A DNA stretch of 64,000 bases, taken from assembly GCF_900116415.1 (NCBI RefSeq), contig NZ_FPAP01000002.1, positions 558,001-622,000 of the forward strand. Direction: 5' to 3'. Positions 33,856 to 42,151 of the stretch are shown piece after piece (position 1 is the stretch's first letter; every line of letters starts with the position of its first letter). Under the pieces are notes generated by a model that searched no databases, was not told the origin of the DNA, and saw nothing but the letters and a program-made list of their open reading frames with translations. The stretch comes from Chryseobacterium formosense. Its GTDB lineage: Bacteria > Bacteroidota > Bacteroidia > Flavobacteriales > Weeksellaceae. Made by a program: the position numbers and the translations under genes.

Positions 33856-34017
33856 TTAATCTTCGTTTTCTTGCTTCTCGTCTGATTTTTCTTTTCTATT
33901 TTCACGCATTTCCTTCAAACGGTTTTTCCTTTTCAGTTCGGCTTCCTGAATTTTCCTTTTTTTATTGTCGATCTTTTTTTTGTGTAATTTTCTGTTGGAG
34001 TCGGTATTCCTGCTCAT
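33856..34017 (-). CDS. Uncalled 53-residue highly charged protein upstream of sbcD
   Basis: ATG at 34017-34015, stop TAA at 33858-33856, 53 codons. The product is almost entirely Lys, Arg, Glu, Asn and Asp: it opens MSRNTDSNRKLHKKKIDN, continues RKIQEAELKRKNRLKEMREN, and ends with an acidic tail. It is predicted to be a single helix or disordered, with no hydrophobic core. Only 4 bp separate it from the sbcD ATG, which suggests co-translation. I do not recognise it as a family with known function. It could be real and conserved, or a chance frame in A-rich DNA; position and codon pattern favour real. Confidence 0.6.
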   Translation of the reverse strand: MSRNTDSNRKLHKKKIDNKKRKIQEAELKRKNRLKEMRENRKEKSDEKQENED

Positions 34018-34195
34018 CTCAACTCTATTTTAGATAAATTTTACTTAGAAATTTGGTCTTGCTAAATTAATATATTCTTTATAGAGAAAAAATTAATGTG
34101 ACTTAATTAGGTGCTCAATTTTTAAGAAAAATATTCTTCAAACGTAAAAAAAGCAAAAAGAAAAAGTACAATTTTTCAATGAAAATCTTATTCCC

Positions 34196-34203
34196 TATTT
34201 TTG
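34196..34203 (+). promoter_or_regulatory. -7 box TATTTTTG of the secreted hypothetical gene
   Basis: TAnnTTTG match 14 nt before ATG 34218; it lies downstream of the alternative ATG at 34179 and so excludes it. Confidence 0.55.
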
Positions 34204-34217
34204 AAAAAACAATTATC

Positions 34218-35069
34218 ATGAAAAATATTTTAGCAGTACTTGTTGTTTTGTTAGCAGTATCGTTTCAGGCACAAAATTTAGAAAAGCTTTCAAATGAAAT
34301 CAATGAAGAAGGAATTGCTCTTTACCGCAGTGAAATGGCAAGTTGGTATGGAACGGATGTTTTCAGGGCTAGTTATGAGAACATGGAAAATGTAGGCGGA
34401 TATTTTTCTTACATAGACGAATCGGTTCCAAAGTGTATTTTCTTTTCAAAGGAAAACAAGGTTATTGCAACAATCGCTTTTCCCACAAATTACAATCCAA
34501 AGGACGCAAATTTAGATTTAAAAGAACGAGATTTTACACCAACTGAAGCAGAATATTTTTCTATCAGACAGAATGCTTTGGCGAGAATTAAAACAGATAC
34601 TATTTTTAAATCTTATCAGAATACAAGTTTTAATATTGTTCCTCTCATTCGAAAAAATGTTAAAAAGGTTTATGTTTTAACCGGACCATCTGTAAACAAT
34701 GTTATTGTTTTCGGAAATGATTATTTGCTTACTTTTAATAATAAAAATGAAGTAAAAAATGTTGAAAAACTTCATAATTCTATGATACCAACCAATATCC
34801 ATGACGAAAAAGTTGGAAAAACCGTAAGTGGAGTTCACTCTCATGTTATTGAAAAATGGTTAACCATTACTCCCACAGATATCTGTACATTGATGCTTTA
34901 TTATAATCTTACCAATTGGGATTCTTATACTGTTGTTTCTAAAAAATATGTCAGTATCTGGAATTCGAATAATAAGCTTGTGATTATGAAAACTGAGAAT
35001 TTTAAAGATATGGCAGAAAATATTCTTAAAAATAAAGATAAAACAGAATCAAAAGAAAAAACAGAATAG
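34218..35069 (+). CDS. Secreted hypothetical protein
   Basis: 283 residues with a signal peptide (MKNILAVLVVLLAVSFQAQ). The mature part has an N-terminal helix (LSNEINEEGIALYRSEMASW), mixed alpha/beta middle and a Lys/Glu-rich tail (KNKDKTESKEKTE). I do not recognise a domain. A stretch GVHSHVIEKWLTITPTDICT carries two His and one Cys but no known metal motif. It stands alone and has its own promoter. Confidence 0.7.
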   Translation: MKNILAVLVVLLAVSFQAQNLEKLSNEINEEGIALYRSEMASWYGTDVFRASYENMENVGGYFSYIDESVPKCIFFSKENKVIATIAFPTNYNPKDANLDLKERDFTPTEAEYFSIRQNALARIKTDTIFKSYQNTSFNIVPLIRKNVKKVYVLTGPSVNNVIVFGNDYLLTFNNKNEVKNVEKLHNSMIPTNIHDEKVGKTVSGVHSHVIEKWLTITPTDICTLMLYYNLTNWDSYTVVSKKYVSIWNSNNKLVIMKTENFKDMAENILKNKDKTESKEKTE

Positions 35070-35183
35070 CATTGAATATTTTCATTAATTCAAAACAACC
35101 TTGTTTGCAGTCAAATGCGATTTACATAAAGGTAAAACAGACTTGTTTGTTACTAAATACAATTTTATCTCTATTTTTACACC

Positions 35184-35435
35184 ATGGAACAACAATCTAA
35201 AGACCCGCTTCACGGAAAAAGACTTGATGCTATTCTCGAAGAACTGGTAGAATATTATGATGGTTTTGAGGAATTGGGGAAGCAAATTAATATTAAGTGT
35301 TTTACAGATAATCCGAGCATCAGCTCTTCGCTAAAGTTTTTGCGGAAAACAGATTGGGCAAGAACGAAAGTAGAGAGTTTATACCTTTATGTTTTAAGGC
35401 AGAAAAAGAAAGCGGAAAGAGATAATATAGGGTGA
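35184..35435 (+). CDS. VF530-family (DUF2132) small protein
   Basis: 83 residues. The whole length fits the VF530 family: KDPLHGKRLDAILEELVEYYDG, FEELGKQINIKCFTDNPSI, SSSLKFLRKTDWARTKVESLYL. The structure known for the family is a small helical bundle with weak DNA-binding suggestion; cellular role is unclear. Single gene with no strict -7 box (TATTTTTA at about 35172 is one base off). Confidence 0.85.
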   Translation: MEQQSKDPLHGKRLDAILEELVEYYDGFEELGKQINIKCFTDNPSISSSLKFLRKTDWARTKVESLYLYVLRQKKKAERDNIG

Positions 35436-35485
35436 TTTTTGATGATTTATTAATTTGTTTCTAAAACCAATTATTTCAAAAACAG

Positions 35486-35493
35486 TATATTTG
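35486..35493 (+). promoter_or_regulatory. -7 box TATATTTG of the SlyD-like gene
   Basis: TAnnTTTG match 43 nt before ATG 35537. Confidence 0.5.
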
Positions 35494-35536
35494 TGCCGTT
35501 AATCGTGATGATAAATTCACGAAAAAAAGAAAAAAT

Positions 35537-36037
35537 ATGACAATCGAAAACAATCACGTTGTAGCTGTAAAGTATATTCTTCACACGATCGAAGAAGATG
35601 GATCTAAAGTTCTTGTAGAAGAGACAACAGAAGAAAATCCGCTTACATTTTTATATGGAATGGGAATGATGATTCCTAAGTTTGAGCAAAATATTCACGG
35701 TTTGAAAGCGGGCGATACAGCAGCTTTCGTTATTCAGCCAGAAGAAGCGTATGGCGAAAAACAGGAAGATGCGATTGCACAATTACCAATCGATATGTTC
35801 GGAGAATCCGGAATTCCACCAGTTGGAGCTATTCTGCCATTGACAGATAATCAGGGAAATAATTTCCAGGCTTTTGTAGTAGAAGTTACACCGGAAGTTG
35901 TGGTAGCAGATTTAAATCATCCAATGGCTGGGAAAGTTTTGGATTTCCAGGTTGAAGTTTTAAATACCCGTCCTGCAACTGAAGAGGAATTATCTCACGG
36001 TCACGCTCACGGAATTGACGGAAACGAAGGTCACTAA
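35537..36037 (+). CDS. FKBP-type peptidyl-prolyl isomerase, SlyD-like
   Basis: 166 residues, no signal peptide, so cytosolic. FKBP core with ENPLTFLYGMGMMIPKFEQN and AGDTAAFVIQPEEAYGEKQE, interrupted by the insert-in-flap domain (QLPIDMFGESGIPPVGAIL to VVADLNHPMAGKVLDFQVEV) that marks SlyD. The C-terminus has HGHAHGIDGNEGH, a short His-rich tail that could bind nickel or other metals, much shorter than in E. coli SlyD. It acts as chaperone and proline isomerase. Confidence 0.9.
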   Translation: MTIENNHVVAVKYILHTIEEDGSKVLVEETTEENPLTFLYGMGMMIPKFEQNIHGLKAGDTAAFVIQPEEAYGEKQEDAIAQLPIDMFGESGIPPVGAILPLTDNQGNNFQAFVVEVTPEVVVADLNHPMAGKVLDFQVEVLNTRPATEEELSHGHAHGIDGNEGH

Positions 36038-36056
36038 GAACTTCCTATACAATATT

Positions 36057-36088
36057 AAAATATCCTGCAGAAATGTGGGATATTTTTT
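36057..36088 (+). terminator. Terminator of the SlyD-like gene
   Basis: AAAATATCCTGCA (36057-36069) pairs with TGTGGGATATTTT (36074-36086) through two G-T wobbles, loop GAAA, T-run after. Confidence 0.85.
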
Positions 36089-36179
36089 GTTTTTAACCAC
36101 AAAAGTCACAAAAGTTTTACACTTTTATAGTTTAAATGATTGAAAACAGAAGTTCAAAAAAGGTTTAAAAGTGATTTTT

Positions 36180-36211
36180 AATCTGTGAAAATCTGAGTAA
36201 TCTGTGGGAGA
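36180..36211. repeat. Dispersed repeat, TCTGCGTAATCTGC family, diverged copy
   Basis: AATCTGTGAAAATCTGAGTA then ATCTGTGGGAGA: recognisable by the repeating ATCTGnG units and GAG end but with several changes from the consensus. Confidence 0.45.
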
Positions 36212-36212
36212 C

Positions 36213-36280
36213 TTTAAACACATAAGTCACATTAGTTTTTGGTTTAAATTTTTTGAAAATATTTTAGAACACATAAGGCT
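36213..36280. repeat. ACATAAGTCACATTAG dispersed repeat, copy 2
   Basis: AAACACATAAGTCACATTAG, then TTTGAAAATATTTTAGAACA and CATAAGG. It matches 29417-29355 read on the other strand over about 60 bp. Ends with ACACATAAG, so each unit is bounded by related 9-mers. Confidence 0.65.
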
Positions 36281-36327
36281 AAAATCAGAGATTTCAAATT
36301 ACTAGAAATGAATTTTGTCTTTGATAA

Positions 36328-36383
36328 AATCTTTGCGTCTTAAAAAAGTTTAGAATTCAACTTCTTTTGCGCCTTGCGATTAA
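36328..36383. repeat. TCGCAAAGGCGCAAA family, half copy
   Basis: AATCTTTGCGTCTTAAAA and TTTTGCGCCTTGCGAT correspond to the right half of the element at 10917-11064. Confidence 0.6.
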
Positions 36384-36393
36384 CTAATTCCAA

Positions 36394-36771
36394 TTATTCT
36401 AAAAACTCTCCGCTTACGTAGTACCAACGATTTTGAATCATTTTGAATTGAGATAATTCGTGATGAACTTGTTTTTCTCCATCTTCATTGGTGTAATACG
36501 CTTTGAATTCCACTTTATTCATTGATGGTTTGTCTACAATTTCCAGTTTCGTCCATTCATTGATTTCTCCCCATTCCTGTAAATCTTTTTTGTTGTGAAA
36601 TTGTCTTTTTACCGGTGAAGTTGTTTCCATTAAATATTCTCCATTCGGAATGGCAAATGCTGAAAATCTAGAGCGCATCAAAGCTTCGGCGGTTGGTGCA
36701 TTTTTTTCTCCGTTATGATAAGGTTTACAACATTTTTCATAGGTTTTACCCGAACAGCATGGACAGTTCAT
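36394..36771 (-). CDS. YchJ-family protein with SEC-C zinc motif
   Basis: 125 residues from ATG at 36771. N-terminal SEC-C type motif CPCCSGKTYEKCC (Cys-x-Cys then Cys-Cys, zinc-binding), then the NTF2-like UPF0225 domain: APTAEALMRSRFSAFAI, GEYLMETTSP, FKAYYTNEDGE, SQFKMIQNRWYYVSGE. Function not defined. The frame opens at 36801 but the -7 box at 36798-36791 shows the transcript begins after it. Confidence 0.85.
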   Translation of the reverse strand: MNCPCCSGKTYEKCCKPYHNGEKNAPTAEALMRSRFSAFAIPNGEYLMETTSPVKRQFHNKKDLQEWGEINEWTKLEIVDKPSMNKVEFKAYYTNEDGEKQVHHELSQFKMIQNRWYYVSGEFLE

Positions 36772-36790
36772 TTCTTTGATTTTTGAAACA

Positions 36791-36798
36791 CAAATGTA
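36791..36798 (-). promoter_or_regulatory. -7 box TACATTTG of the ychJ-like gene
   Basis: TAnnTTTG match 19 nt upstream of ATG 36771; decides the start. Confidence 0.55.
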
Positions 36799-36862
36799 CA
36801 CGAATATTATTACTTCTTATTTACCACGAATTCACGAATATATTAGAAGACATAAAGTTTAT

Positions 36863-36933
36863 ATCAATAGGAACGGGCTTTAGTTCCGTTTACCAAAATA
36901 GTAAATCCAACTGGCTTTAGCTGAAATATATTT
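36863..36933. repeat. Double-hairpin dispersed repeat, copy 2
   Basis: ATCAATAGGAACGGGCTTTA then GTTCCGTTT (first hairpin decayed) and AACTGGCTTTAGCTGAAA (second hairpin). Same order as 60123-60194. Confidence 0.65.
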
Positions 36934-36934
36934 T

Positions 36935-37012
36935 CCCACAGATTTCACAAATTTTCACAGATGTTTGCGCTATATTTTAAGATCTGCGTTATCTGCAAAA
37001 TCAGCGAGAGAA
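36935..37012. repeat. Dispersed repeat, TCTGCGTAATCTGC family, copy 4
   Basis: Left arm CCCACAGATTTCACAAATTT, right core ATCTGCGTTATCTGC then AAAATCAGCGAGAGAA (36982-37012). Best-preserved two-armed copy. Confidence 0.65.
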
Positions 37013-37084
37013 TATGGAATCATTCGTATAACGCATTTGTGTTCAAACAAAAAAGCATCCAAAAAATTGAATGCTTTTAAAAAT

Positions 37085-39229
37085 TTATTTAATAAACCCT
37101 CTGTTTCTCAACAACGGTTTAATATCTGGATCATGTCCTGTGAAATCTCTGAATGCCTGATTCAAATCAACTGAATTTCCGACAGACAGAATATATTTTC
37201 TGAAACGGTCTCCATTTTCTCGAGTTAATCCGCCATTATTTTTAATCCATTCCCAGGCGTCGTTATCCAATGTTTCAGACCATAAATAAGCGTAATATCC
37301 TGCAGAATAACCACCACCCCAAATGTGTGCGAAATAAGGAGTATGATATCTCGGAGGAACCGTTGCTAAAGTAAATCCGTGATTTACCAACGATTGTTTT
37401 TCGAAATCTAAAACCGGAGTTAATTGATTTTCATTCGTTACCGTATGCCAATCCATATCCAAAGCTGCTGCAGAAACCAATTCGGTGGTCATGTAACCCT
37501 GATTGAAAGTCGCTGCTTTTTTAATTTTATCAACCAAAGCTTGTGGAATGGGTTGCTTGGTTTCGTAATGAAGTGCATAATTTTTCAAAACTACCGGATC
37601 TAAAGCCCAATGTTCATTGATTTGAGATGGAAACTCTACAAAATCTCTCGGTACATTTGTTCCTGAAAGAGAAGGATATTTCTGGCTCGCAAACATCCCG
37701 TGGATCGAGTGACCAAATTCATGGAAAATGGTTGTCACATCGTCATAGCTGATCAAGGAAGGTTTTCCCGGGGCAGGTTTTTGATAATTATAACAGTTTA
37801 CAATAACTGGCTTTGTACCTAATAAATAAGATTGTTCTACGAAGTTACTCATCCATGCTCCACCGTTTTTAGAATCTCTCGTGTAGAAATCCAAGTAATA
37901 AATGGCGATAGATTTTCCATTATGGTCGAAAACTTCATACGTTACAACATCAGAATGATAAACAGGAAGATCAGTTCTTTTTTTGAAGGTCAATCCATAG
38001 AATTTTTCAGCAGCGAAGAAAACTCCTTTTTCCAGAACCGTTGTGATTTCGAAATAAGGCTTGATTTGATTTTCATCTAAATCATATTTAGCTTTTCTTA
38101 CCTGTTCAGCATAAAAATTCCAATCCCAAGGTTCTACTTTGAAACCGCCTTTTTGCTGGTCAATCAGATCCTGAATATCTTTTGCTTCACGCCTTGCAGT
38201 TTCTACAGCAGGCGTTGCAATCTGATCCATCAATTTCTTTGCTGCTTCCGGATTTTTTGCCATCTGATCCTGCAATTTCCATTCTGCGAAACTTTTTTTG
38301 CCTAAAATCTGAGCTTTCTTCAGTCTTAATTTGGCTAATTTTTCAATCGTTTCTCTTGTGTCATTAGCATCACTTTTTTCAGCTCTCGTCCACGAAGCTT
38401 TGAATAATTTTTCTCTTGTTGCTCTGTTTTTAAGATTCTGTAAGAGAGGTTGCTGTGTCGTATTTTGTAAAGCCAATAAATACTGACCTTCTTTGCCTGC
38501 ATTTTTAGCATCACTTGCAGCGGCGGCAATTTCATCAGCAGAAAGTCCGTCTAATTCTTTTGCATCAGAGAAGAAAACACCGCCCTGCTTTCTTGCTTCC
38601 AATAATTTGTTGGAATACTGTGTAGAAAGAGATGCCATTTCCTGATTTACCTGCTTCAGTTTTTCTTTGTCGGCCATTGAAAGATTAGCTCCCGCAATTT
38701 CAAAGTTTTGTTTATAAAACTGTACTAATCTTTTGCTTTCAGAATCTAATCCGTTTTCAGAAATAGATTTAATTCTTTTGTACAGATTTTCATTCAGATA
38801 CATTTTATCGGAATGTGCGGCAAAAATCGGAGCATATTCTTCGTCTAAAGCCTGTAAAGTAGGGTTTGTATTTGCACTTGTTAAATTTGAAAATACAATG
38901 ACAGCTCTTTTCAGGACTTCGCCACTTTTTTCTAATGCAACGATGGTATTTTCAAAAGTCGGAGCTTCAGGATTGTTGGCGATTTTTAAAATTTCAGCAT
39001 CGTGTTGTTTTAAACCAAATTCAAAAGCAGGTTTGAAATGTTCGTTTTTAATTTTATCAAACTCCGGAGCTTCATATTGAAGTTTGCTTTTCTTCATGAA
39101 AGGATTCGAAGAAAGTGATGCGTCAGGAACAGGGATTTCCTGTTTTATGTCGTTTGTTTTCATTGTTGTAGTACAGGAATAATTGAATGCCAAAGCAGAA
39201 ATTAATAATACTGATGAAACATTTTTCAT
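37085..39229 (-). CDS. M3-family metallopeptidase lipoprotein (peptidyl-dipeptidase Dcp-like)
   Basis: 714 residues. Lipoprotein signal with NYSCTTT. The thimet-oligopeptidase fold is clear: the zinc site HEFGHSIHGMF at about residue 501, downstream Glu in FVEFPSQINEHWALD, and substrate-binding YHTPYFAHIWGGGYSAGYYAY. It matches Dcp, which removes dipeptides from peptide C-termini; with the lipid anchor it would work in the periplasm or outer membrane. Single gene. Confidence 0.92.
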   Translation of the reverse strand: MKNVSSVLLISALAFNYSCTTTMKTNDIKQEIPVPDASLSSNPFMKKSKLQYEAPEFDKIKNEHFKPAFEFGLKQHDAEILKIANNPEAPTFENTIVALEKSGEVLKRAVIVFSNLTSANTNPTLQALDEEYAPIFAAHSDKMYLNENLYKRIKSISENGLDSESKRLVQFYKQNFEIAGANLSMADKEKLKQVNQEMASLSTQYSNKLLEARKQGGVFFSDAKELDGLSADEIAAAASDAKNAGKEGQYLLALQNTTQQPLLQNLKNRATREKLFKASWTRAEKSDANDTRETIEKLAKLRLKKAQILGKKSFAEWKLQDQMAKNPEAAKKLMDQIATPAVETARREAKDIQDLIDQQKGGFKVEPWDWNFYAEQVRKAKYDLDENQIKPYFEITTVLEKGVFFAAEKFYGLTFKKRTDLPVYHSDVVTYEVFDHNGKSIAIYYLDFYTRDSKNGGAWMSNFVEQSYLLGTKPVIVNCYNYQKPAPGKPSLISYDDVTTIFHEFGHSIHGMFASQKYPSLSGTNVPRDFVEFPSQINEHWALDPVVLKNYALHYETKQPIPQALVDKIKKAATFNQGYMTTELVSAAALDMDWHTVTNENQLTPVLDFEKQSLVNHGFTLATVPPRYHTPYFAHIWGGGYSAGYYAYLWSETLDNDAWEWIKNNGGLTRENGDRFRKYILSVGNSVDLNQAFRDFTGHDPDIKPLLRNRGFIK

Positions 39230-39461
39230 AAGCAGATTTTATGGTATTTAAATTTAGTTTAGAATCTCTTTTTGATTTTAAAAATTGTTTTTCTTGTCAG
39301 TTGTAAGAGATTTCATAATTTAGTTGTTATTAAAGTATAAAGATATTAAAAACTAAACTTTTAAACATCAAAAATGAAATCGCCATGAATTTTCGTACTG
39401 AAACACTGATGAAGGTGAAGCGATTGCATATGTTCCTTAAAAGAAAATCAAAAATTTACAT

Positions 39462-40271
39462 ATGAAATACCAAACAATTTTACTTTTTTCAGGATTAATT
39501 ATTTTTTCTTCGTGCAAAGAAAATGAGAACAAAAACGAAAAATCAACCTGGCTTCCGGATGTGACCAACAAAGATCACGGGCCTTTAAAACAAAAAGAAT
39601 TTAAAGGAGATTTTGATGAAATTGAAGTTTCCCAGGCCATTGAAGCTGAAATTATTAAGTCGGATATTGAGAAAGTCGTGATTTCTGCACCGGAAAATAT
39701 TATTAATGAAGTTTTGGTTGATAATGACGGAGGAGAACTGCATATTCATTATAAAACGGGAGTTCGTGTAATGAATACAAATAATGTAAAAGCTAAAATT
39801 TATGCTAAAAATTTCAACAAGATTGAAGCCAATTCTGCAGCAACAATCATTGTAAGAGATAAATTTACACAGGACAAAACGGATATTGAAGTGTCAAGTG
39901 CAGCACATATTTCAGGTAAATTGGAAGCAAATGATCTGGATATTGATGCGGGAAGCAGTGCAAGTTTCAAAGGAGAAATATGGGCAGTAAATCTGAATAT
40001 CGAGGCTTCGTCTGCTTCAGATGTTACCATTTCAGGAAAAACTAAAAATGCAACCCTTAATTCATCTTCATCAAGCGAGATTTCTGCTAAAGAGGTAATT
40101 GCCGAAAATGTAAAAGCTGAAGCATCAAGTGCATCAAGTGTAGAAATCGGTGTCTCTTCTAAATTTGAAGGTCATGCTTCTTCGGGAGCAAGTGTTAAAG
40201 GAATTAAAAAAGGAAATGTGACAACGGTAAGCAAAGAAGAAAGCAGCGGCGGAAGCGTAACTGTGGAGTAA
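39462..40271 (+). CDS. GIN-domain (DUF2807) lipoprotein
   Basis: 269 residues. Lipobox IIFSSCKEN. After FKGDFDEIEVSQAIEAEI the chain is a run of short beta steps rich in Ser, Ala and Asn (IEVSSAAHISGKLEANDLDI, ASSASDVTISGKTKNATLN), the right-handed parallel beta-helix pattern of the head-GIN (PF10988) domain. Function unknown; probably an adhesion or surface structural protein. It converges with the Kef gene with 4 bp between stops and no terminator. Confidence 0.88.
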   Translation: MKYQTILLFSGLIIFSSCKENENKNEKSTWLPDVTNKDHGPLKQKEFKGDFDEIEVSQAIEAEIIKSDIEKVVISAPENIINEVLVDNDGGELHIHYKTGVRVMNTNNVKAKIYAKNFNKIEANSAATIIVRDKFTQDKTDIEVSSAAHISGKLEANDLDIDAGSSASFKGEIWAVNLNIEASSASDVTISGKTKNATLNSSSSSEISAKEVIAENVKAEASSASSVEIGVSSKFEGHASSGASVKGIKKGNVTTVSKEESSGGSVTVE

Positions 40272-40275
40272 TTTT

Positions 40276-42150
40276 TTACTCCTGATCCTCTTCTTCGTCT
40301 GTCGATTGAGTTTCCCAATCTTTATTTTCTAAATTAAGATTATCATAAGCCAATAAATCCTCCTCTCGCTGGAGGATTTCTCTTGTGGTAAAAAGATGAA
40401 TTTCTTCGTCGTCTTTTGATTTTGCCAGTTTTCTGATAGAAGCTTTGTCGATTGCCATAAATCTCTGCCCAAGTCTGCGGGCAGCATATTTCCGCATTCC
40501 GGTTTCGTGGAGAACATCCACTGCCATATCAACAGCGGTTCCTAAAGTTTCACGGTAAATATTATCGATTCCGTTGTCCAAATAAGCATAAGCATCGATT
40601 CTGTTTTTAGCACGAACAAATATTTTCACTTTCGGATAATGTTCACGAACCAATTCTGCAATAAATTTATTGTCATCGGGATCATCAAGACATAAAACCA
40701 GAATTTCGGCATCTTCAATTCCTGCAGCTCTTAAGATGGGAATTCTTGTAGCATCTCCATAATATACTTTAAAACCATAGCTTCTCAATAATTTTACACG
40801 GTCTGAATCTCTGTCGAGAACCGTTGCGGTAATTTTATTGGCTTTTAAAAGTCTTCCAACCGTACTTCCGAAATGACCAAAACCGACGATAATGATTTTT
40901 TTCTGAGAAATATTACCGTCAAGAATACTGAAGGCAGATTCTTCTTCAGGAATTTCTTTGATGAATTTCGGAGTAATCAGTTTATCATTAATAATTAAAA
41001 GAATAGGAGTGATACACATGGTAATAGCAGTAACTGCCATCATTTGTGCGTTCATTTCAGCGCTGAAAAGATATAAATCTGATGCATAATTAATTAAAAC
41101 GAAAGAAAATTCTCCTACCTGAGAAAGAGCAAAAGCATAAAATAAACTTTGTGGTGTGTCTATTTTAAAGAATTTTCCGATGGCAAAAAGGACAAAAGAT
41201 TTCACTGCCAAAACCACAAAAACGGTACTGAAAATGAATACAGGATCCTGAGCAATAACATTAAAATTCATCGTGGAACCGACGCTCACGAAAAATACGG
41301 CAAGCAAAAGTCCTTTGAACGGGTCGATCTGTGCTTCAAGCTCATGACGAAATTCACTGTTTGCCAACATCACACCCGCTAAAAATGCTCCCAAAGCCGG
41401 AGACAATCCAATGGCAACCATTAGTTCTGAAACACCGATCACTAAAAATAGGGAAGAGGCAGTTAGTAACTCTGTCATTCCTGCTTTTGAAACGTATCTT
41501 AAAAATGGAACGAAAACATATCTTCCTAGTAAAATTAGAACAACAACTCCGAAAATTACGGTGGCAAACTGTAGCCATTCAGGAAGAGTCTGTATTAAAA
41601 CCTGAACTTCATTATCGTGATGTCTAGCCTTATAATTTGCAATGATCGGTAAGATTGCCAAAATCGGGATCACAGCAATATCTTGAAATAAAAGCGTAGA
41701 AAATGATACTTCTCCGGCTAAAGTTTTCAGATTGTTTTTTTCCTGTAAGGTCTGCAAAACAATAGCAGTCGACGATAACGCAAAACACATGGCAATGGCA
41801 ATTGATTTGTCGACTTTCCAGCCAGCCCAAATAAAAATAAGAAATAGAATGGAAATAGTAAGAACCATTTGCGTCAAACCGAGTCCGACAATCTTCTTCC
41901 GCATTTCCCAGAATTTCCTGGGTTCTAATTCTAATCCGACCAAAAAAAGAAGCATGATGACTCCAAATTCACTGGCGTGCATAATGTCGTTCACATCTTT
42001 TCCGGTAAGTTTTAAAACGTACGGTCCGATGATAATTCCACCTAAAATATAGCCGATTACTGAACTTAAACCCAATTTTCTTGCTAACGGAACCATAATA
42101 ATGGCTACGCCCAAAAATAATAAAGTGTTCATTGCTAAAGTAGTTTCCAT
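40276..42150 (-). CDS. CPA2 monovalent cation:proton antiporter, KefB/KefC-like
   Basis: 624 residues. About 12-13 membrane helices (1-390) of the Na/H exchanger fold including GYILGGIIIGPYVL, then a TrkA-N/RCK domain with NAD-binding KIIIVGFGHFGSTVGRLL and later DDPDDNKFIAELVREHYP. A Glu/Asp-rich tail follows. KefB/C are potassium efflux systems gated by glutathione adducts; many Bacteroidota lack glutathione, so the ligand may differ. The preceding gene (1 bp gap) encodes a KefF/KefG-like flavoprotein. Confidence 0.9.
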   Translation of the reverse strand: METTLAMNTLLFLGVAIIMVPLARKLGLSSVIGYILGGIIIGPYVLKLTGKDVNDIMHASEFGVIMLLFLVGLELEPRKFWEMRKKIVGLGLTQMVLTISILFLIFIWAGWKVDKSIAIAMCFALSSTAIVLQTLQEKNNLKTLAGEVSFSTLLFQDIAVIPILAILPIIANYKARHHDNEVQVLIQTLPEWLQFATVIFGVVVLILLGRYVFVPFLRYVSKAGMTELLTASSLFLVIGVSELMVAIGLSPALGAFLAGVMLANSEFRHELEAQIDPFKGLLLAVFFVSVGSTMNFNVIAQDPVFIFSTVFVVLAVKSFVLFAIGKFFKIDTPQSLFYAFALSQVGEFSFVLINYASDLYLFSAEMNAQMMAVTAITMCITPILLIINDKLITPKFIKEIPEEESAFSILDGNISQKKIIIVGFGHFGSTVGRLLKANKITATVLDRDSDRVKLLRSYGFKVYYGDATRIPILRAAGIEDAEILVLCLDDPDDNKFIAELVREHYPKVKIFVRAKNRIDAYAYLDNGIDNIYRETLGTAVDMAVDVLHETGMRKYAARRLGQRFMAIDKASIRKLAKSKDDEEIHLFTTREILQREEDLLAYDNLNLENKDWETQSTDEEEDQE

Positions 42151-42151
42151 G

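Larger units (their letters stand above)
36038..36393. other. Gene-free stretch made of a terminator and four repeat fragments
   Basis: 356 bp between convergent genes. In order: terminator (36057-36088), ACCACAAAAGTCACAAAAG fragment (36095-36115), TCTGTGAAAATCTGAGTAATC (36180-36211), ACATAAGTCACATTAG unit (36213-36280), and CTTTGCGTCTTAAAA with TTTTGCGCCTTGCGA (36328-36383). Each matches a repeat seen elsewhere in the window. No ORF. Confidence 0.7.
36772..37084. other. Gene-free stretch with two repeat families
   Basis: 313 bp. After the ychJ promoter it holds ACCACGAATTCACGAAT (about 36821), copy 2 of the double-hairpin unit (36863-36933) and a TCTGCGTAATCTGC-family copy (36935-37012). 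AAAAAGCATCCAAAAAATTG with AATGCTTTT (37050-37081) can fold into a hairpin after the M3 peptidase gene, with a weak stem. Confidence 0.55.

Noticed and set aside
41149..42052. Several overlapping ORFs of 60-106 codons antisense to the Kef gene
   Set aside because: They are shadows of a well-supported 624-residue transporter.
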